DNA of 64,000 nt from Tetracladium setigerum. Taxonomy: Eukaryota > Ascomycota > Leotiomycetes > Helotiales. The notes under the pieces are model-generated. The model had not been told where the DNA came from. It made no database searches and saw only the letters and a list, made by a program, of their open reading frames with translations. Positions within the stretch are counted from its first letter, which is position 1, and each line of letters opens with the position of its first letter. Shown here piece by piece: positions 21,076 to 33,481 of the stretch. Position numbers and translations under genes: made by a program. The DNA lies in NCBI GenBank assembly GCA_031472005.1, contig PZJY01000012.1, forward strand, positions 620,001 to 684,000, in the 5' to 3' direction.

Positions 21076-22483
21076 CTACAATTCCTTCTTACTATTTTCC
21101 CCATTCCCACAGATCCCATCAAAATCTCCATAAACATCCATACCCTTCTTCACAATACCCACAAACTCCTCCAATCCACAACTTGCTCCCGGTCCCCAAC
21201 TACAATTTGGAATTGGTCTTGGCGCACTGTTCGCAATAACCCTGATATAATCCTTATCGTCTTTTGGATCTTTGGACACAGTATTACACGTCAACGTCTC
21301 GATACCAATGTGACCCAAGAACGGGATCAGCTCAGCCATCTTCCACGCTCGACTCCAATTTATGCGATCAGTAGGAAATTCCTCGGCAAACGCATTCGAG
21401 GAGTTGAAGAGTCCGAGTGCCGTTGCAATGAAAGGGGGAACTTCGCGGTGTGTGAAGGACAAAAAGAAGCGTTGATCGTCAAGATTTGTCTTGATTGATT
21501 CAGGGTCATCGGGGTTACGGCGAGCTTTGACAAATCGAGACATCAACTGCTCAGTGGTGTTTAGCCATGGAAATCCCAAGTATGGGGAAAGCGGATTGCC
21601 ATGCCCAACCATGTACGAGTACTTCAGATCCCAAGCGTATTCGTAGGACATCCACTCATCGTCTGTGAAAACGTTGCAGATTTTGCTCTTCTTGCCCGTA
21701 ATGGCCGACTCGTAACCGCAGAGCTGTTGCATGCCCATGATATCCGTCTCGTCGAGGTCGACGGGAGAAAATTGTTGGAGACGGGCGACAATGTGTTTGG
21801 TGTATTTTGCCATGAAGATTCCTTGTTCCTCGTCACCGGGGCTTTGGAGAAGGCTTTGCAGGCTTTGTGGGGATTTTGAGCCTGGAATGACGAGCGGCTG
21901 GAGTCGAGTTTGACAATCTTGATTTTTTGCTTGAAGGCCTTGACGAATGCTGCTGCAGTGTCTTGAGTGCGCGATTTGGTATCAGCATATATTCTTTTGG
22001 TGGTCGGCACTAATTTTGGATATCTTGACAAGAGGTGTTTGCCCACTGCCTCCGCATCCTTCGCTCCTTGTGGTGTGATCTGCTCCATCTGCTTATCAGG
22101 GTTGTCAATTGGATTCTTCCATTTGTCGAAGAACTCCAATGGGCCCTCCCATCCCTTTCTCTTCTTTCCAGATGCGGTTGTGTTCAGCTTCGTGAGGAAT
22201 GGCAATATGTAGTCTTCCCAGTCTTTGTCGTTCGCGTAGATGGCGGCATGTCGTATGAGGTAGGATGCTGCTGTTACTTCACAATTTAGAGGGGGTCGTG
22301 CGATAATCCCGCGCCGATGGCATCGAAATAGGGAGATATCCCTGGTAAATGAAGTAATGCGTCGAATTTATAGCCTTCAGTGTGTGATTCCGGTCGGAAT
22401 GGGACTTGAACGGAGGCAGCTGAGACGGTTCCAATTGCGCAAGAAAGGGCAATGGCCGTTGGTATACTGCCCAAATGAAACAT
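21076..22483 (-). CDS. Secreted histidine acid phosphatase family protein
   Basis: One intronless gene of 469 residues, if one base is restored at each of two C runs (G5 at 22291-22295 and G4 at 21838-21841 on the plus strand). It starts MFHLGSIPTAIALSC, a signal peptide. Next come the LPGISPYFDAIGAG region, then LIRHAAIYAND (about Arg79-His80) in the place of the usual RHGxRxP catalytic site, ADTKSRTQDTA, MQQLCGYESAI, DEWMSYEYAWDLKY and the distal FTHREVPP site, where classical members have HD or HE. Cysteines near the C-terminus (NCSWGPGASC, GICGNG) fit secreted family members. A phosphomonoesterase role outside the cell or in the wall is expected; substrate (phytate or other) is not readable. 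The replaced active-site residues are a reason to test activity. Confidence 0.8.
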
Positions 22484-23041
22484 TCTGCGTATACTTTGGT
22501 AGAAGAGGCAAGAAAGAAAGGCGGATTTGTCACCGGGACTGAAATTTTGGAACAGTGAAGGATGAGGTTGAGGTTGAAACGGAGGTGGGAAGTTTTTGAA
22601 TATGCGAGATACTGGATACGTCATTTTGCCGAGGCACTGATCGCCCAAATCCAGGCACAGATTCTGGGGTGAGGCGCGATCTTTCAGGGGTTGCATTCGC
22701 TAAATTTCCAGGGTATTGGTCGCCAAGTTTTGACCGATCCCATACATAATAAACAATGCGAATGAAAATAAGAAGAATAACTTAAGTCAAATTAGAACTA
22801 AATCAACAGTATACCTATCTATGCAACTGTTTTTCGCTCTGCGCTGGCTTATCTCTATACACTCGCTATTGCAAGACTGACAGAATCTGGGCCCTAATGA
22901 ACTGGTGGAAATCCATTTAATTATGATATCTAGTAGTATCTATGCATTCTCCAAAGCCGACGATCTATTGAGCACCGTTTTATAATTCCAATCTTCGTGC
23001 TTCAATGTGTATTGCCCATATCCATCCAAGCATCAATTTCG
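22484..23041. promoter_or_regulatory. Intergenic, upstream of acid phosphatase, downstream of ABCC gene
   Basis: About 0.56 kb between two minus-strand genes. AT-rich; no additional gene. It holds the ABCC 3' UTR and the phosphatase promoter. Confidence 0.4.
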
Positions 23042-26000
23042 TTATTCCATCAGATCCCTCATCTCCCCCACCAACCCCTCCTCAAGCACCTTTCCCTTCC
23101 CAAGCACAACACACCTCTGAGCATCCTTCACTGCCTCGACCCGATGAGCAATAGTAACAACCGTACTGCTCTTCATCTCCTCTCTCAAGATCTCCTGAAT
23201 TCGCATCGCCGTCTCCATATCAATACTAGCCGTTGCCTCATCCATGATGATAATTGCACTTCTTCTCAACAATGCTCGTGCAAGACCGACTAATTGCCTC
23301 TGTCCTTGACTTAGATTCTTCCCACCCGTGTCAATATGAGTTTCGAGGGTCCAGTGGTGACGACCGGCGATCTTCGACAGAACGGAAATGCACTCTTCGT
23401 CAGTGTACTCGGTGAGCGGGTCGAGGTTCTCACGCATTGTACCGGGGAAGAGGACGGGATCTTGGGCTAGGAAGGTGATACGTTGACGCAAGATTTGCTT
23501 TGAGACCTTGGAAATATCTTGGCCGTCGATGATAATTCTTCCTTCGCTAGGTGGAGTGGTCGCGAGAAGTGAAAGAGCGAGAGTACTTTTCCCAGAGCCG
23601 GTGCGTCCGATCAGAGCAGTTGTTGAGCCTCCCTTGATAGTGAGATCGATATTACTCAAGGCAGGATCCAGGTGTGGGGCATATCGAATTGTGACATCTT
23701 CGAATACAATATCCCCGCCGAGCGAAGGCCACCAAGCTGGTGGTTCTTGTTTGCCAGGATCTTCTTGTTCCAGATCAAGCAAATCGACCACTCTTTCGAC
23801 CGAAACGAAATCCATTTGAAGTTGTCCATAACGCGTGCAAAGTCGCCGGGTGGACAGGACGAACCTGTTGGCGGCTGTCAACACGAATGCTGTGAGACCA
23901 GCGGACAGCCCTAGATATACTGCCAATGAGGTGATGATAAATGACGAGATGCCAGATAGTGTCTCAAACCGAAGCGTGAGCCAACTTTGGACAGACCAGT
24001 AAAAATGATCCATCTTTTGGAAACTGTCAGTAACCGTTACAACACGGCTCTGGAAACGTTTCGATGCGTCATATGCCCGAATAGTCGTAAGGCCAGCAGT
24101 CACTTCTCCAAAATTAGAGATGAGTGGGGTCAAGGAGACCATTTCGAGACGGCGGAGGCTCTGAGATGCAGGTAGATAGTATAGGAATATGGTAACATAA
24201 GATACCGTAAGAAAGGTGCAGAAAACCAGAAACTGAGGGTTGCGGATGCGATGACAACAATTGATGAGACCCAGGCGATTGAAGTGGTGACAAGATTCTG
24301 GAATATAGAGCTGATGTTTCCATCGACAGTATTGATGTCTGATGTGAGCCGGTTCATCAGCATTCCAACCGGCGTTACATCGTAGAATCTGAAGGTAGCA
24401 TGTGTGCATCTCTTCATGACTCTCTCAAACAAAACCTTTCCTGATCGATAAACAATCACCAGCATGAAAGCCTGCGATATTAGAAATGCAACTGAGTGGC
24501 CCACTGCAAGGATCAAGAACCCAACAAGCCAAGGCTTGATGTTCTTTTGCGGTGACGGCAGATTCCCAAAAGGCCCCTTCGATCCTTCACCACTGTAAGC
24601 TTCGCCCCACTGCTTGAGAAACCAAGTCTCTCCAACATCGATGGTTCGGAGCAATGTGAGAATTATCACAAGAGCTGTCCACCACTTGAGACTGCCAGCT
24701 TTTATATACTCCCAATATACTGAAGTTTTGATACCTCCATGAGCACGACTTTCTTCCTCCATAAACTTCTCAGGAAGGGAAGTTTTTTGTTCCTCGTTCT
24801 CCTCTTCTTCGACAAGCGAGGAGCTTGAGGAATTCGTACCGTGGGTGTCCAAGTAAGGACTGTTCTTCGGATCAATTTGTTTTGCTCTACCACTGGAAAT
24901 CTCGATGAGTTGATCTGCAAAAGCGATGCAAAGTGCCACTCGGTGGGTCACTAGAACAGCAGTGCGGTCTTTCATCAGAGGGCCCTTGAGGCACCTCCGC
25001 ACGATAAGATCTGCAGTTTGGTGATCCAGAGCTGAGAGCGGGTCATCCAGAAGCAAAATCTTCGCATTCGAATAAACCGCTCGAGCAAGCGAGACCCGAG
25101 CTTTTTGTCCACCTGACAAACCAACTCCATTCTCCCCAATAAGGGACAAGTCGCCATTCTTGAATTCTGCCATATCTGGGAGTAGAGCACACGCTTCAAG
25201 GACCTGCTTGTAGCGAACTTCGTCATAGGGGGCCGAGAATAAGATGTTGTCTCGAATGCTCATGCTTTGTAGCCATGGAGCACCACAAAATCCAACCATT
25301 TCGCTCGTTCTATGATATTCTCCACTGGTCAAGTCCAACTCGCCAAGTACTGCAAGGAGTAGTGCGCTTTTGCCTGCTCCAACCTCTCCACAAATTACTG
25401 TAAGGCCAGCAGATAATGACAGATTGATATCCTGCAAAACTGGCTCGGCTCCGCCCGGCCAGACAAAGGATGCATTGCTCATCTTGACTTCTCCGGTTGA
25501 AATTAAATCCACTTCAGCCTCTTCCTTGTCTGGTTCTTTCATGAAATCTTCAATACGGCCCATAGCCACCCAAGCATTCTGCATATTGGTCTGTGTTGAG
25601 TTAGAGTCTGTTCCGAATTTTATGAATGAGGACTTACGATGAGATAGGGGATATCAGTCAAGGCTGTCTCTAACATCGAGAATAATTGCAATGCCGGAAA
25701 CGCAATATCGACCGTCAGTGGCTTTCCGGCCCAGACTGTGTATGCATAAAACGCAACAACGGGAAACATGCCGCTGGCGAAAGTATTCGTAAAACTGATC
25801 AAAGAAATCCAGATAGAGACGACTACCCGAAGATGAAGCTCTTTGCTTCGCGCCTCCATGATTCGATCGAGCCAAACGCCTTGCCATCCATACCAGCGCA
25901 AGTGACGTATCGATTCCACCACTTGTGACACCTTGTGGGTTTTGCATCTGTGGCCTCCCTTCGGGCCCTTCCCCATCGGGTAGCAACCCGGGTGAGGTAG

Positions 26001-27792
26001 ATATTAATAAGTTGCGCTATGATAACCGTTATCACGCCGATCAGGCAAGGCCAGCCAATAAGTCTCCAAATCAAGAATATACAAACTACCAGACCAAGAG
26101 GGCGTCTAACTAGATAATGAGAGTCCCAAATCCTGGAGGGAAATTAGTAAATATTTGATAAAACGTAAATTTTCGGATGATGAACAGAACTGTTTCATAA
26201 CAGATATGGAGGGTCCTGATAATTTTGCAGTAATTGTTCAAAGACCAGCTCTCGAAGCGTAGGAAGGTGCTGATGGCTGCGTTCGAAGAGAGAAAAAATT
26301 CAACTTACAATTGAGAAATCTCATATGCATCAAATCTATGATTTCAAAGTCAGCCAATTTAAGACAATTTGTCCTTCTTGCATATCAAACCAACCTCATC
26401 AAATTCATAATCTTGCCTGTGGTCGCCAATTCTTTTGCCTTCTCCTGAGCCTCATCCTTCTTTGCCTTTCTTCGAAAACAGCTCATGATATATTGTGAGA
26501 ACCTAGACAGTTTTGACTCTGTCGCGGATTTCGTAACACCATTTCCATTTGTCAATTCAGATAGCTCCTGGGGTTTACTACTGATACTAACGACCTTCCT
26601 CGAAAGAGATTTCTCGTACAACATGGTGATCATCTCTCCACGAGACCTCTCATAAGATCGTCTCTGAAACCAGAGCGCGAAAACATCAAGCTGGTTTGTG
26701 AAGAGCTCCACCACCAGGGCTAGGGTTGCGTATTTTATGGTCGCTGAACCAGGTGCTTGAGGATCACCCATGCTCCTGAGTATCTGTTGGAGAAGCACAG
26801 GGAAGGTGAAGTAACAGAGCGTTTTGATGATACCAAGAACAGCTGTGATAAAAATGTCTCGACCATTTGCGATCATTAAACGACGGAAAACTGAACCAGG
26901 CAATTTTCTGAAGTGTTCATGCAATACAGCATGCTGAAACTCGTACCCGGGCGACCAGACATCTTCATGATTCAGCTGTTGCTTGTTCGCTAGGGATAGA
27001 AGAGGCGCAATCCATGATACAACAGACCATTGCCAGAGCGAAAAGTTATCTTCTGGGCTACGAAGCTCGGAGGTAGGTCGACCAAAGGGTGGACTGATGT
27101 CATCATTTTGAAGCATCGGGTTTCTCAATGGCATCATTAGAATAATAACGATGGAGCTTAACCCTGCGAGAATGGCCAAGGCAATTGGCAAATGCTCATA
27201 TTCAATTCTTGATGTGCCGTCGACAAGAAGGATTGCCTGTGAAGCTACAAGACTGATGTGCAGAAGAAGCACCTTGAATGCTGTAGTGACAGGACGTTCA
27301 ATTGCCACAAGAGCAAAAGCTGCTGCAAATGAAACCGCAGGAAAGATCATATCCTTCCGACGCACTGGATACAAAGCAGCAGCAACGTGAGCCCCGAAAC
27401 CAATTGCCGAGAAAAGAAGCAGCAAATATGACGGCCGCCTAAAATAGTACTTATGTCTCACAGCCAGCCCAGCCTTTGGAATCTCAGGTTCGGTGAAGAA
27501 ATGCCGCAGCCATCGTGAGAAGGGCAGCCGCAGGGACAGAATATTGAAGAATGAGACGAGAACAGCCAAGATCGAGATGATTGCCGGTATGGCCGAGATA
27601 AATGGTAGAGAGCATTGAGTGAAGCGAGCGTTACGCGCGTCCTACATTCATATTATTAACGAACGTCCAAGGTGATTAGATGGAGGAGAATACCCAAATC
27701 TGAGAACATTGAAAAAGAGGGGATTTTTCCACGTCCATAAAACCACGACTGTGGCCTGCCCCATTCTGAACCTGAAAAACTGGGGAAGCCAT
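23042..27792 (-). CDS. ABC transporter, subfamily C (MRP type)
   Basis: Five exons (27792-27694, 27641-26395, 26335-26309, 26132-25638, 25590-23042) give 1472 residues after restoring one base near 25937-25943 and one at 24237-24239. Architecture is TMD0-TMD1-NBD1-TMD2-NBD2. NBD1 has GEVGAGKS, LSGGQKARVSLARA and ILLLDDPLSALD; NBD2 has GRTGSGKS, LSQGQRQLVGLARA and IIIMDEATASID. Both ABC sites look usable, though NBD1 has Asp where the catalytic Glu would be (DDP), which is normal for ABCC proteins. A Ser/Glu-rich linker follows NBD1. The third exon is only 27 nt; it encodes FDAYEISQ, replacing the usual GDAYEISQ, and both neighbouring introns keep frame. Substrates of such pumps include conjugates, drugs and metabolites; none can be assigned. 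Located at plasma or vacuolar membrane by family. Confidence 0.9.
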
Positions 27793-28427
27793 CTCGAGAT
27801 ATCCAAGAAAGCTTCCTTAATTGGTTTCTTTTTCCAAAGCAGGCTCGTTCCTGTTCACGCTCCAATCAACAACAGCAGTTCACCGCCACTGCTGCATTCC
27901 ATGAGAGAACAGTTGAGGAAATGCAAGAACCCGATGAGATGGCAAAGATCAACAAAGAAGGATTAAATCTTTTGTGATTAAGGTAAAGGAACATGAAGTT
28001 GTCCTGGAAAGTCGCAAAATGAAGTCGGATGTCGAGGGTTCAGAAGTCTGAGATTCTTCTGTTGATGACTGCAAGGCAACGACGACTCTGGTCTGGTCTG
28101 AGGGTGGGGGCATGCCCCACCCCCACAAATTGGCGACAAATCACATGTTAGTCACGTGAGCTTTAAGACTTGGATTGTTATGAACAACATCGATTCCTAC
28201 GCAAAATCTATTGAAGCATAAGGTGAAAAAGATACCCTGTGGTGGCTCACCACTGTCAATCTTCTTATACCTGTGCTCAACCGACATAAAATCTCATTTC
28301 CTAAATTTCCCTAAAAAATCACTACCTATTCGTCACAAGACTATTCCTCCTACCACCAGATCCCCAAGTACCCGAGTTTAACATCCACGAAAAGTGGAAG
28401 CGCTGAGTTCGTATGATTGTTTCAAGC
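27793..28427. promoter_or_regulatory. Intergenic, ABCC promoter and MFS 3' region
   Basis: About 0.6 kb between minus-strand genes. It includes a short G/C palindrome-like GGGGGCATGCCCC at about 28106-28118. No gene seen. Confidence 0.4.
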
Positions 28428-30158
28428 TCATACGTATGGCTCGGCAGGAGCCACTGTTGGACTTTTTCCAACAGATTCTTCGCGAGAAAGGGATTGGGCG
28501 AAAGATGAGCGAGCGCGAAGATTTGGCCCAAAGAAGTATGTCATATACACGGCCATCACAAGAACGAGCGAGATGCATGCTAGAACGAAGTTTATTAGCT
28601 AATGCAATTGAAGTGATCAGTAAACAGGAAACAAAACTTACCAAGAATGGTAGAGGCATAGGCGATTGGCTTGGAGCCGATGTTCTGGAAGAATGGTGTC
28701 GCAGGAACTGTAAGAACGCCTGCCAGGAAATCTCTCGCCCATCCATTACCACCTGTTGCTGATGCTGCATAGGGACCATATGCAGCAACCATGTAATCGA
28801 TTGTCGCCATGTAAATAGCGTAGTTGGCAATCCCAACAAAAACAACAAAGACCATGGTTCCAGCCCAGTGGATGGGTGGACCAGTGGCAGTCCAAGCAAA
28901 TCCAAACATACCGATAGGAAGCAATGGTGCAAGGAAGAGCAAAAGCCACAATCGAGATTCGTACTGTGCTTTCTCACAGTCGGGCTTTCGCTCTCTCTCG
29001 TGGATGTTGCGTCGGATCGCGGGGATGAAGAGAGCCCAAGCGAGACCATACCCAACTAATAGTGCCATGAAAGTCCATCCGGTTTGGATTTTGTTGAACC
29101 CCCATTGCGAATAAACTAAGGCGAAGGATTCAATGAACATGAAGATAAGCGCATCGCTGAAACCACTGAGGAGGGAGAGTGACAAGACGATAGGCTCCGT
29201 GACGAACATCTTGAATGGACGCAACATCGTGAGGCAGATTTCCTTGACGGCGAATCTTTGTCGGAATGAAATCATTTCGTTTGGTCCGAACAGGTTAAGT
29301 TCAGGGTCTGCCTTTCTTCTTTGCTTTGCGATGTTGCCCATCATGACTGTAGCTCTTGTCTCTGGAACGAAGAAGAGGTGAAGGAGCTGGACGACGCCAC
29401 CGAAGATAAGTTGGATCCAGATGGCCCATCTCCATCCAAGGTAAGTTTCAGCGTAGCCTCCAACTATAGGCCCAATAAGGGATCCTCCGACAGAGGAGAA
29501 AACGACACAGGCGACTGCGAATTGTTGGTTATGAGCTTCCCACATGTCTGCAACCATTCCAAGTGTAACTGAACCTCCAGCGGAGCATAGTCCGCACAAA
29601 GCACGACCAACGATGATGGCCGTGAAGTTGTTTGCAAGAGCGACAGGTAGTTGGAACATATTGACCAAGAAAAGACTCAATTGAAGAACTGGCTTTCTGC
29701 CTAGTTCCTCGGACCATGGAGCAAACAGCTCGCAACTAGAAATCAATGTTGGCTTCGTCGAGTAAGATCAAACGTAAGGGTTAGACTCACCCAAAGGCGT
29801 ACGCGACTAAGAACGCGGCAGAGCCAGCTCTTGCAGCCTGTGCGCTGACATTGAATCGCCCAGTGATGCCATTGACCGCATTTGAGTACAAACTTGTATT
29901 GATGTTCATGGAAATCTGAATAATGAAGATAGCCATGACAATCCCCCATTTCTTCATTGGAGAGAAGCCGTAGCCCAGCTCATTCTGGCAGTCTTCTAGG
30001 GTGATTTCGATCTTGTCATCGTCAGGAATATCGTTGCTATTCTGGTATAAGTATTTGGCCCGCTTTCGGGTGCTGGGTGCGGCTTGTGTTCTGAAGTGGT
30101 CAGCATCTTCTTTCGCACCGCTGGCGGAAGAGCTAGAGGATGAAACTTCTTGTCTCAT
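28428..30158 (-). CDS. MFS drug:H+ antiporter (DHA1-like)
   Basis: Three exons (30158-29791, 29735-28642, 28579-28428) give 537 residues. A 75-residue hydrophilic N-terminus precedes 12 membrane segments. DHA1-type signatures are visible: GRKPV after TM2 (ELGRKPVLQ), GRALCGLCSAGG in TM4, a motif-C-like GGSLIGPIVGGY in TM5, and GWRWAIWIQLIFGG before VPETR. The central loop (about 265-310) is typical for fungal multidrug or polyamine exporters. The last intron (28641-28580, GTAAGT...TCTAG) leads to a short tail with FFGPNLRARSSF ending EPYV. It should export small organic compounds at the plasma membrane; substrate unknown. Confidence 0.88.
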
Positions 30159-30686
30159 GGTGACGAATTAACGCAATTAAATATATTTTAAAGAGCTGAT
30201 CAACTGCAGCGCGAGTTCGTGAATCGAAAGAAAATGTGTGGCAAGTCCGAGAGACGGGAAAGCTCCAAACTTATAGAAGCATTCCCGAGCGACAAAAAAG
30301 TGTGATCGTACTTCAACACCAGAAGAAAATCCATAATTTACCTTTACTAAATCGAAAAACTTGATCATTGAATAGGCAAACTCTTTACTCACGATGGCGG
30401 GGGGAGCTTAAACTGGAGCTCTAACGCCAAGCCCGAAACAACTTGATCATGCTCAAAAGAAGGAAATTCTACATCAACTTGGGCCAAAATCTTTGAACGT
30501 AGGAGAACCTCATACTTAAATTTTTGAGATAACTAAGGAAATTTGAGCCGCACTGCTGGACCGTCAAGTTGAACCTTAATCCCAGAGTGAGGAAATGAAA
30601 CCTAAAATGTTGACAGTATTAGGTTTGTACTGGCCGAGATATAATCCCAACCTTACCCAGACTGGACCATACAATCCTTCTCTCGA
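30159..30686. promoter_or_regulatory. Intergenic, upstream of the MFS gene
   Basis: About 0.5 kb, minus-strand promoter of the MFS gene and 3' region of the phosphoribosyltransferase-like gene. No gene seen. Confidence 0.4.
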
Positions 30687-31556
30687 TCACTCTCTTACCA
30701 CCCAACCTTCATCAACAGACTTTAGAAGAAGGCTATCAAACACGCCGAAGACACTACGACCTTCACCAATCATGCCCCTCCATCTTCCACCTTGAACCAT
30801 CGCCACTCCCGCTCCAAGAACTCGTGCGCCCACATTCTTTCCTTCCAAAAAGTCCCACGATGCTTTCAAAGTAACACCACTACTCACAGCATCATCAACA
30901 ATGATAATCCTCTTTCCCTTGATCAAGGATAGCTGGTTCGGGTCGAGAAAGACTCTTTTACTGTGATCTGGTGAAGTGATAGATGACAAAGTCGTTGAAA
31001 GGTCATCTTTGTACCAAAACTTCCGCGAATATCCCAAAGGAACATATCTCTCTGTTGAAAGTCAGATTAAAACTTATGCTTTGATCAACAAACTATGCAA
31101 AACGTACTGTGGCCCAATATTCGAGCAACAACAGCTGCCACGCTCAATCCCAGAGTAGGTAAACCGACAATGACATCTGGCTCAAGATGTTTGATGGCCG
31201 CAGCAAGAAAAGTGCCGAGCTCTTCGACGACATCTAGAGATGCCTGATTGATAATGAGAGAGGCGACCGCTTCTCTTGAGTTGTTTGGGAGTCGACGGAT
31301 GGGAAGGAGGAGAATTCGAGAGTCGGGGAGTATGGCAGGGTAATTGAAGCGAAATGGCGGGGTAGATACTGGTGTTGAGCTAGGTAGGATGTCTTGCCAC
31401 TTAGATTTGAGTTATGTTAGAGAGAATTTCATCTATAGATGTGAAGAGTGATAGAGAGAATCGTATAGAGAACGTACTGAGCAGTGAAAATCTGATTAGC
31501 ATACTTACGTAGTTGGTGGTAGGCTCAATGAAGTAGTCTTCTTGGGTGAAGTCCAT
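30687..31556 (-). CDS. Phosphoribosyltransferase-domain protein
   Basis: Three exons (31556-31509, 31399-31108, 31051-30687) join in frame to 234 residues beginning MDFTQEDYFIEPTTNY. The PRPP-binding signature IIIVDDAVSSG sits near residues 157-167, preceded by a region with DVIVGLPTLGLSVAA, the pattern of type I phosphoribosyltransferases such as APRT. There is a flexible-loop segment between GYSRKFWYKDD and the PRPP motif. The base substrate cannot be read; adenine or other purine salvage is possible, as is a regulatory non-enzyme. Introns are 109 and 56 nt; the first uses an AAG acceptor after a CTAACATAAC branch region. Confidence 0.78.
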
Positions 31557-31940
31557 AGTGTAATTTTACAGTACTTCGGACGTTGAGAATCTTTCGATCA
31601 AATTTTGCAGACACAAACTTCTGATCAGTTCAAGTCCAATATCAACACGGAAGCCAGACAGGTGGCCCATTCTCTCTGACAGTATGTGAATGAAAAGTGG
31701 GGTGTTGGTAAAGAAAATGGGAGTGAGAGCAGCAACTTCAAAAGTCGAAGTAATTAAAGGGACAGACAATGGGAAAGAACCTCCCAGCTCATATTTTGGA
31801 TCGAACTCCAACAGACAGGAAAGAAATGAACGGAAGAGGGTGAGAAAGAGAGAAATATATCGCCGGAATAACTTGCACAACATCTCAAATATTTAAATGA
31901 GGATAATCGACTTCATACTATCAACCCAAAGTGCACCTGG
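31557..31940. other. Intergenic, no gene seen
   Basis: About 0.4 kb upstream of the phosphoribosyltransferase-like gene. The frame at 31566-31883 (minus) has no coding features that I trust. Confidence 0.4.
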
Positions 31941-32363
31941 CTAATAATTAATTGGTGTCCTTTTTCCAAAGATATTGAAAGCTGCAAATATGCCGAGGGA
32001 AATAATGAGAATTAAAAGGGGAGAATGATGCTGACTTATAAATATATTGGTTTCCCAATTCCGGTCCAAATCGCAGCCGAGCCCAGACTTCCGTTGCTCA
32101 TATTGTCCTGTTGAGGAACTCTGACTGCTATCATATGAGCATATATTAACAGACAATAGAGGGAGGTTGATTTTAGTGCAGTATCCAGCTCTCGTGGTTG
32201 TGAATTGATTGTGCTTCATACATACACCGATGCCACAAACAGAGCCATGTTGCCAATCGTTAGGAAAGCGAGCAATATTTTCGAGGACTTCTTCGCAGCC
32301 TTCTTGATTCGATTTTGGTTTCCCCGAGGAGAGATGCTTCGAATTCGATATTGAATTTTTCAT
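31941..32363 (-). CDS. Weak hypothetical protein with a C-terminal hydrophobic segment
   Basis: An open frame from the ATG at 32363 gives 140 residues; the frame is open without an ATG up to 32486. It has five cysteines, a middle region with RFPNDWQHGSVCGIG, and a predicted membrane helix near the end (LLILIISLGIFAAFNIF) followed by a basic tail. I do not recognise it. It could be a small tail-anchored protein, an exon of a larger gene, or a chance frame. Composition is Ser/Asn-rich, like nearby noncoding DNA, so confidence is low. Confidence 0.3.
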   Translation of the reverse strand: MKNSISNSKHLSSGKPKSNQEGCEEVLENIARFPNDWQHGSVCGIGVCMKHNQFTTTRAGYCTKINLPLLSVNICSYDSSQSSSTGQYEQRKSGLGCDLDRNWETNIFISQHHSPLLILIISLGIFAAFNIFGKRTPINY

Positions 32364-33481
32364 ACAGGATCTGTGGCGATTGTTTGAGTAAATATTTATA
32401 AGCCGAGAAGAATTTCCTAGATATCTTGAAGGAGTAAAATCCGTAGGAAGCTTTGAATATGGTACGGGGGCTACATTTTGTCCCAAATTTCACCCAATGC
32501 GAAAGTCTGGGGAGGAAAAGAGAGAGATGGTGTTTGTAGTGAGAGGGAGAGAAGTAGGAAAGTAATTCGCTAAAGGAAGTGTTGTGAAGTTACAGTCGAC
32601 ACAATATGCAGTGCAGCATGGGAACTATGTAAATTGGGAATGGTCTATCCACCTACCTGTTGGATTTCGTTAAGAGGCTAGCCATTCATGCAACCATGAG
32701 TACATACCTAAGTTTGACATGTATTTAGAGCGGTGAAGTGGGTCTATGGAATGACAGGTAGAATCGAGAGTACTATGCCAAGCCTCTACCGAGATCCTGT
32801 CGATTTACTCCACGACTTATTATATTTTTTCCAACGACTGTTGTGGAAGGGAAGTTCCAACGTGGTGCGGAAGACGCGGCCGCTTCGACCCGCATTTGTT
32901 GCACGTCGTAAAATAATCACTGCAAATCACTTGAACTTTTTTCTGAATCGCTCAAAAATGCAACTTTCGAAATATCTTGGCGCAACTTGGCAAAAATCCC
33001 CGATTGCGGGGAGCAAACCCAAGGTGCTCACACTCCCCACTCGGTTCAAAAAAAACAAAACAACGAGCAGCAGCAGACTCTGTTCTTTTTCGAAAGTGCC
33101 AAGAATCATAGGATATCAATTACTTGTATGATATCGTTTCAGTTACAAGAGTATTTAATCCGAAAGTGGGAGGTGGCAACAAGTACGAAGTGTTAGACTC
33201 CTTCAGTTGTCTGTCCCCACTCTGGAATTGCTTACGGTGTGTCATTCACGCCCTTGCTAGAACATGATCATCTTGAGAACACTATTTATTCTATATTGCC
33301 CCTTTAATTTGGATCTTCTCAATAACTTTTTAATTTTATAAAGCAGCGCCATTGATATCAATTAATTCACCACTTTCCGCTTCACTTGTCGTTACTCTCC
33401 AATACCAGGTTTCCTTGAAATCCCCTGCGATTTATCTCCTCGGATCTTTACTGTATTTACTCTTACGCACCTTTACTCTCC
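32364..33481. promoter_or_regulatory. Intergenic, upstream of the MCT-like gene
   Basis: About 1.1 kb. The last 250 nt before 33482 are pyrimidine-rich and look like promoter and 5' UTR. No gene seen. Confidence 0.4.

Noticed and set aside
28394..28762. Plus-strand frame overlapping the MFS gene
   Set aside because: Antisense shadow of a well supported gene.
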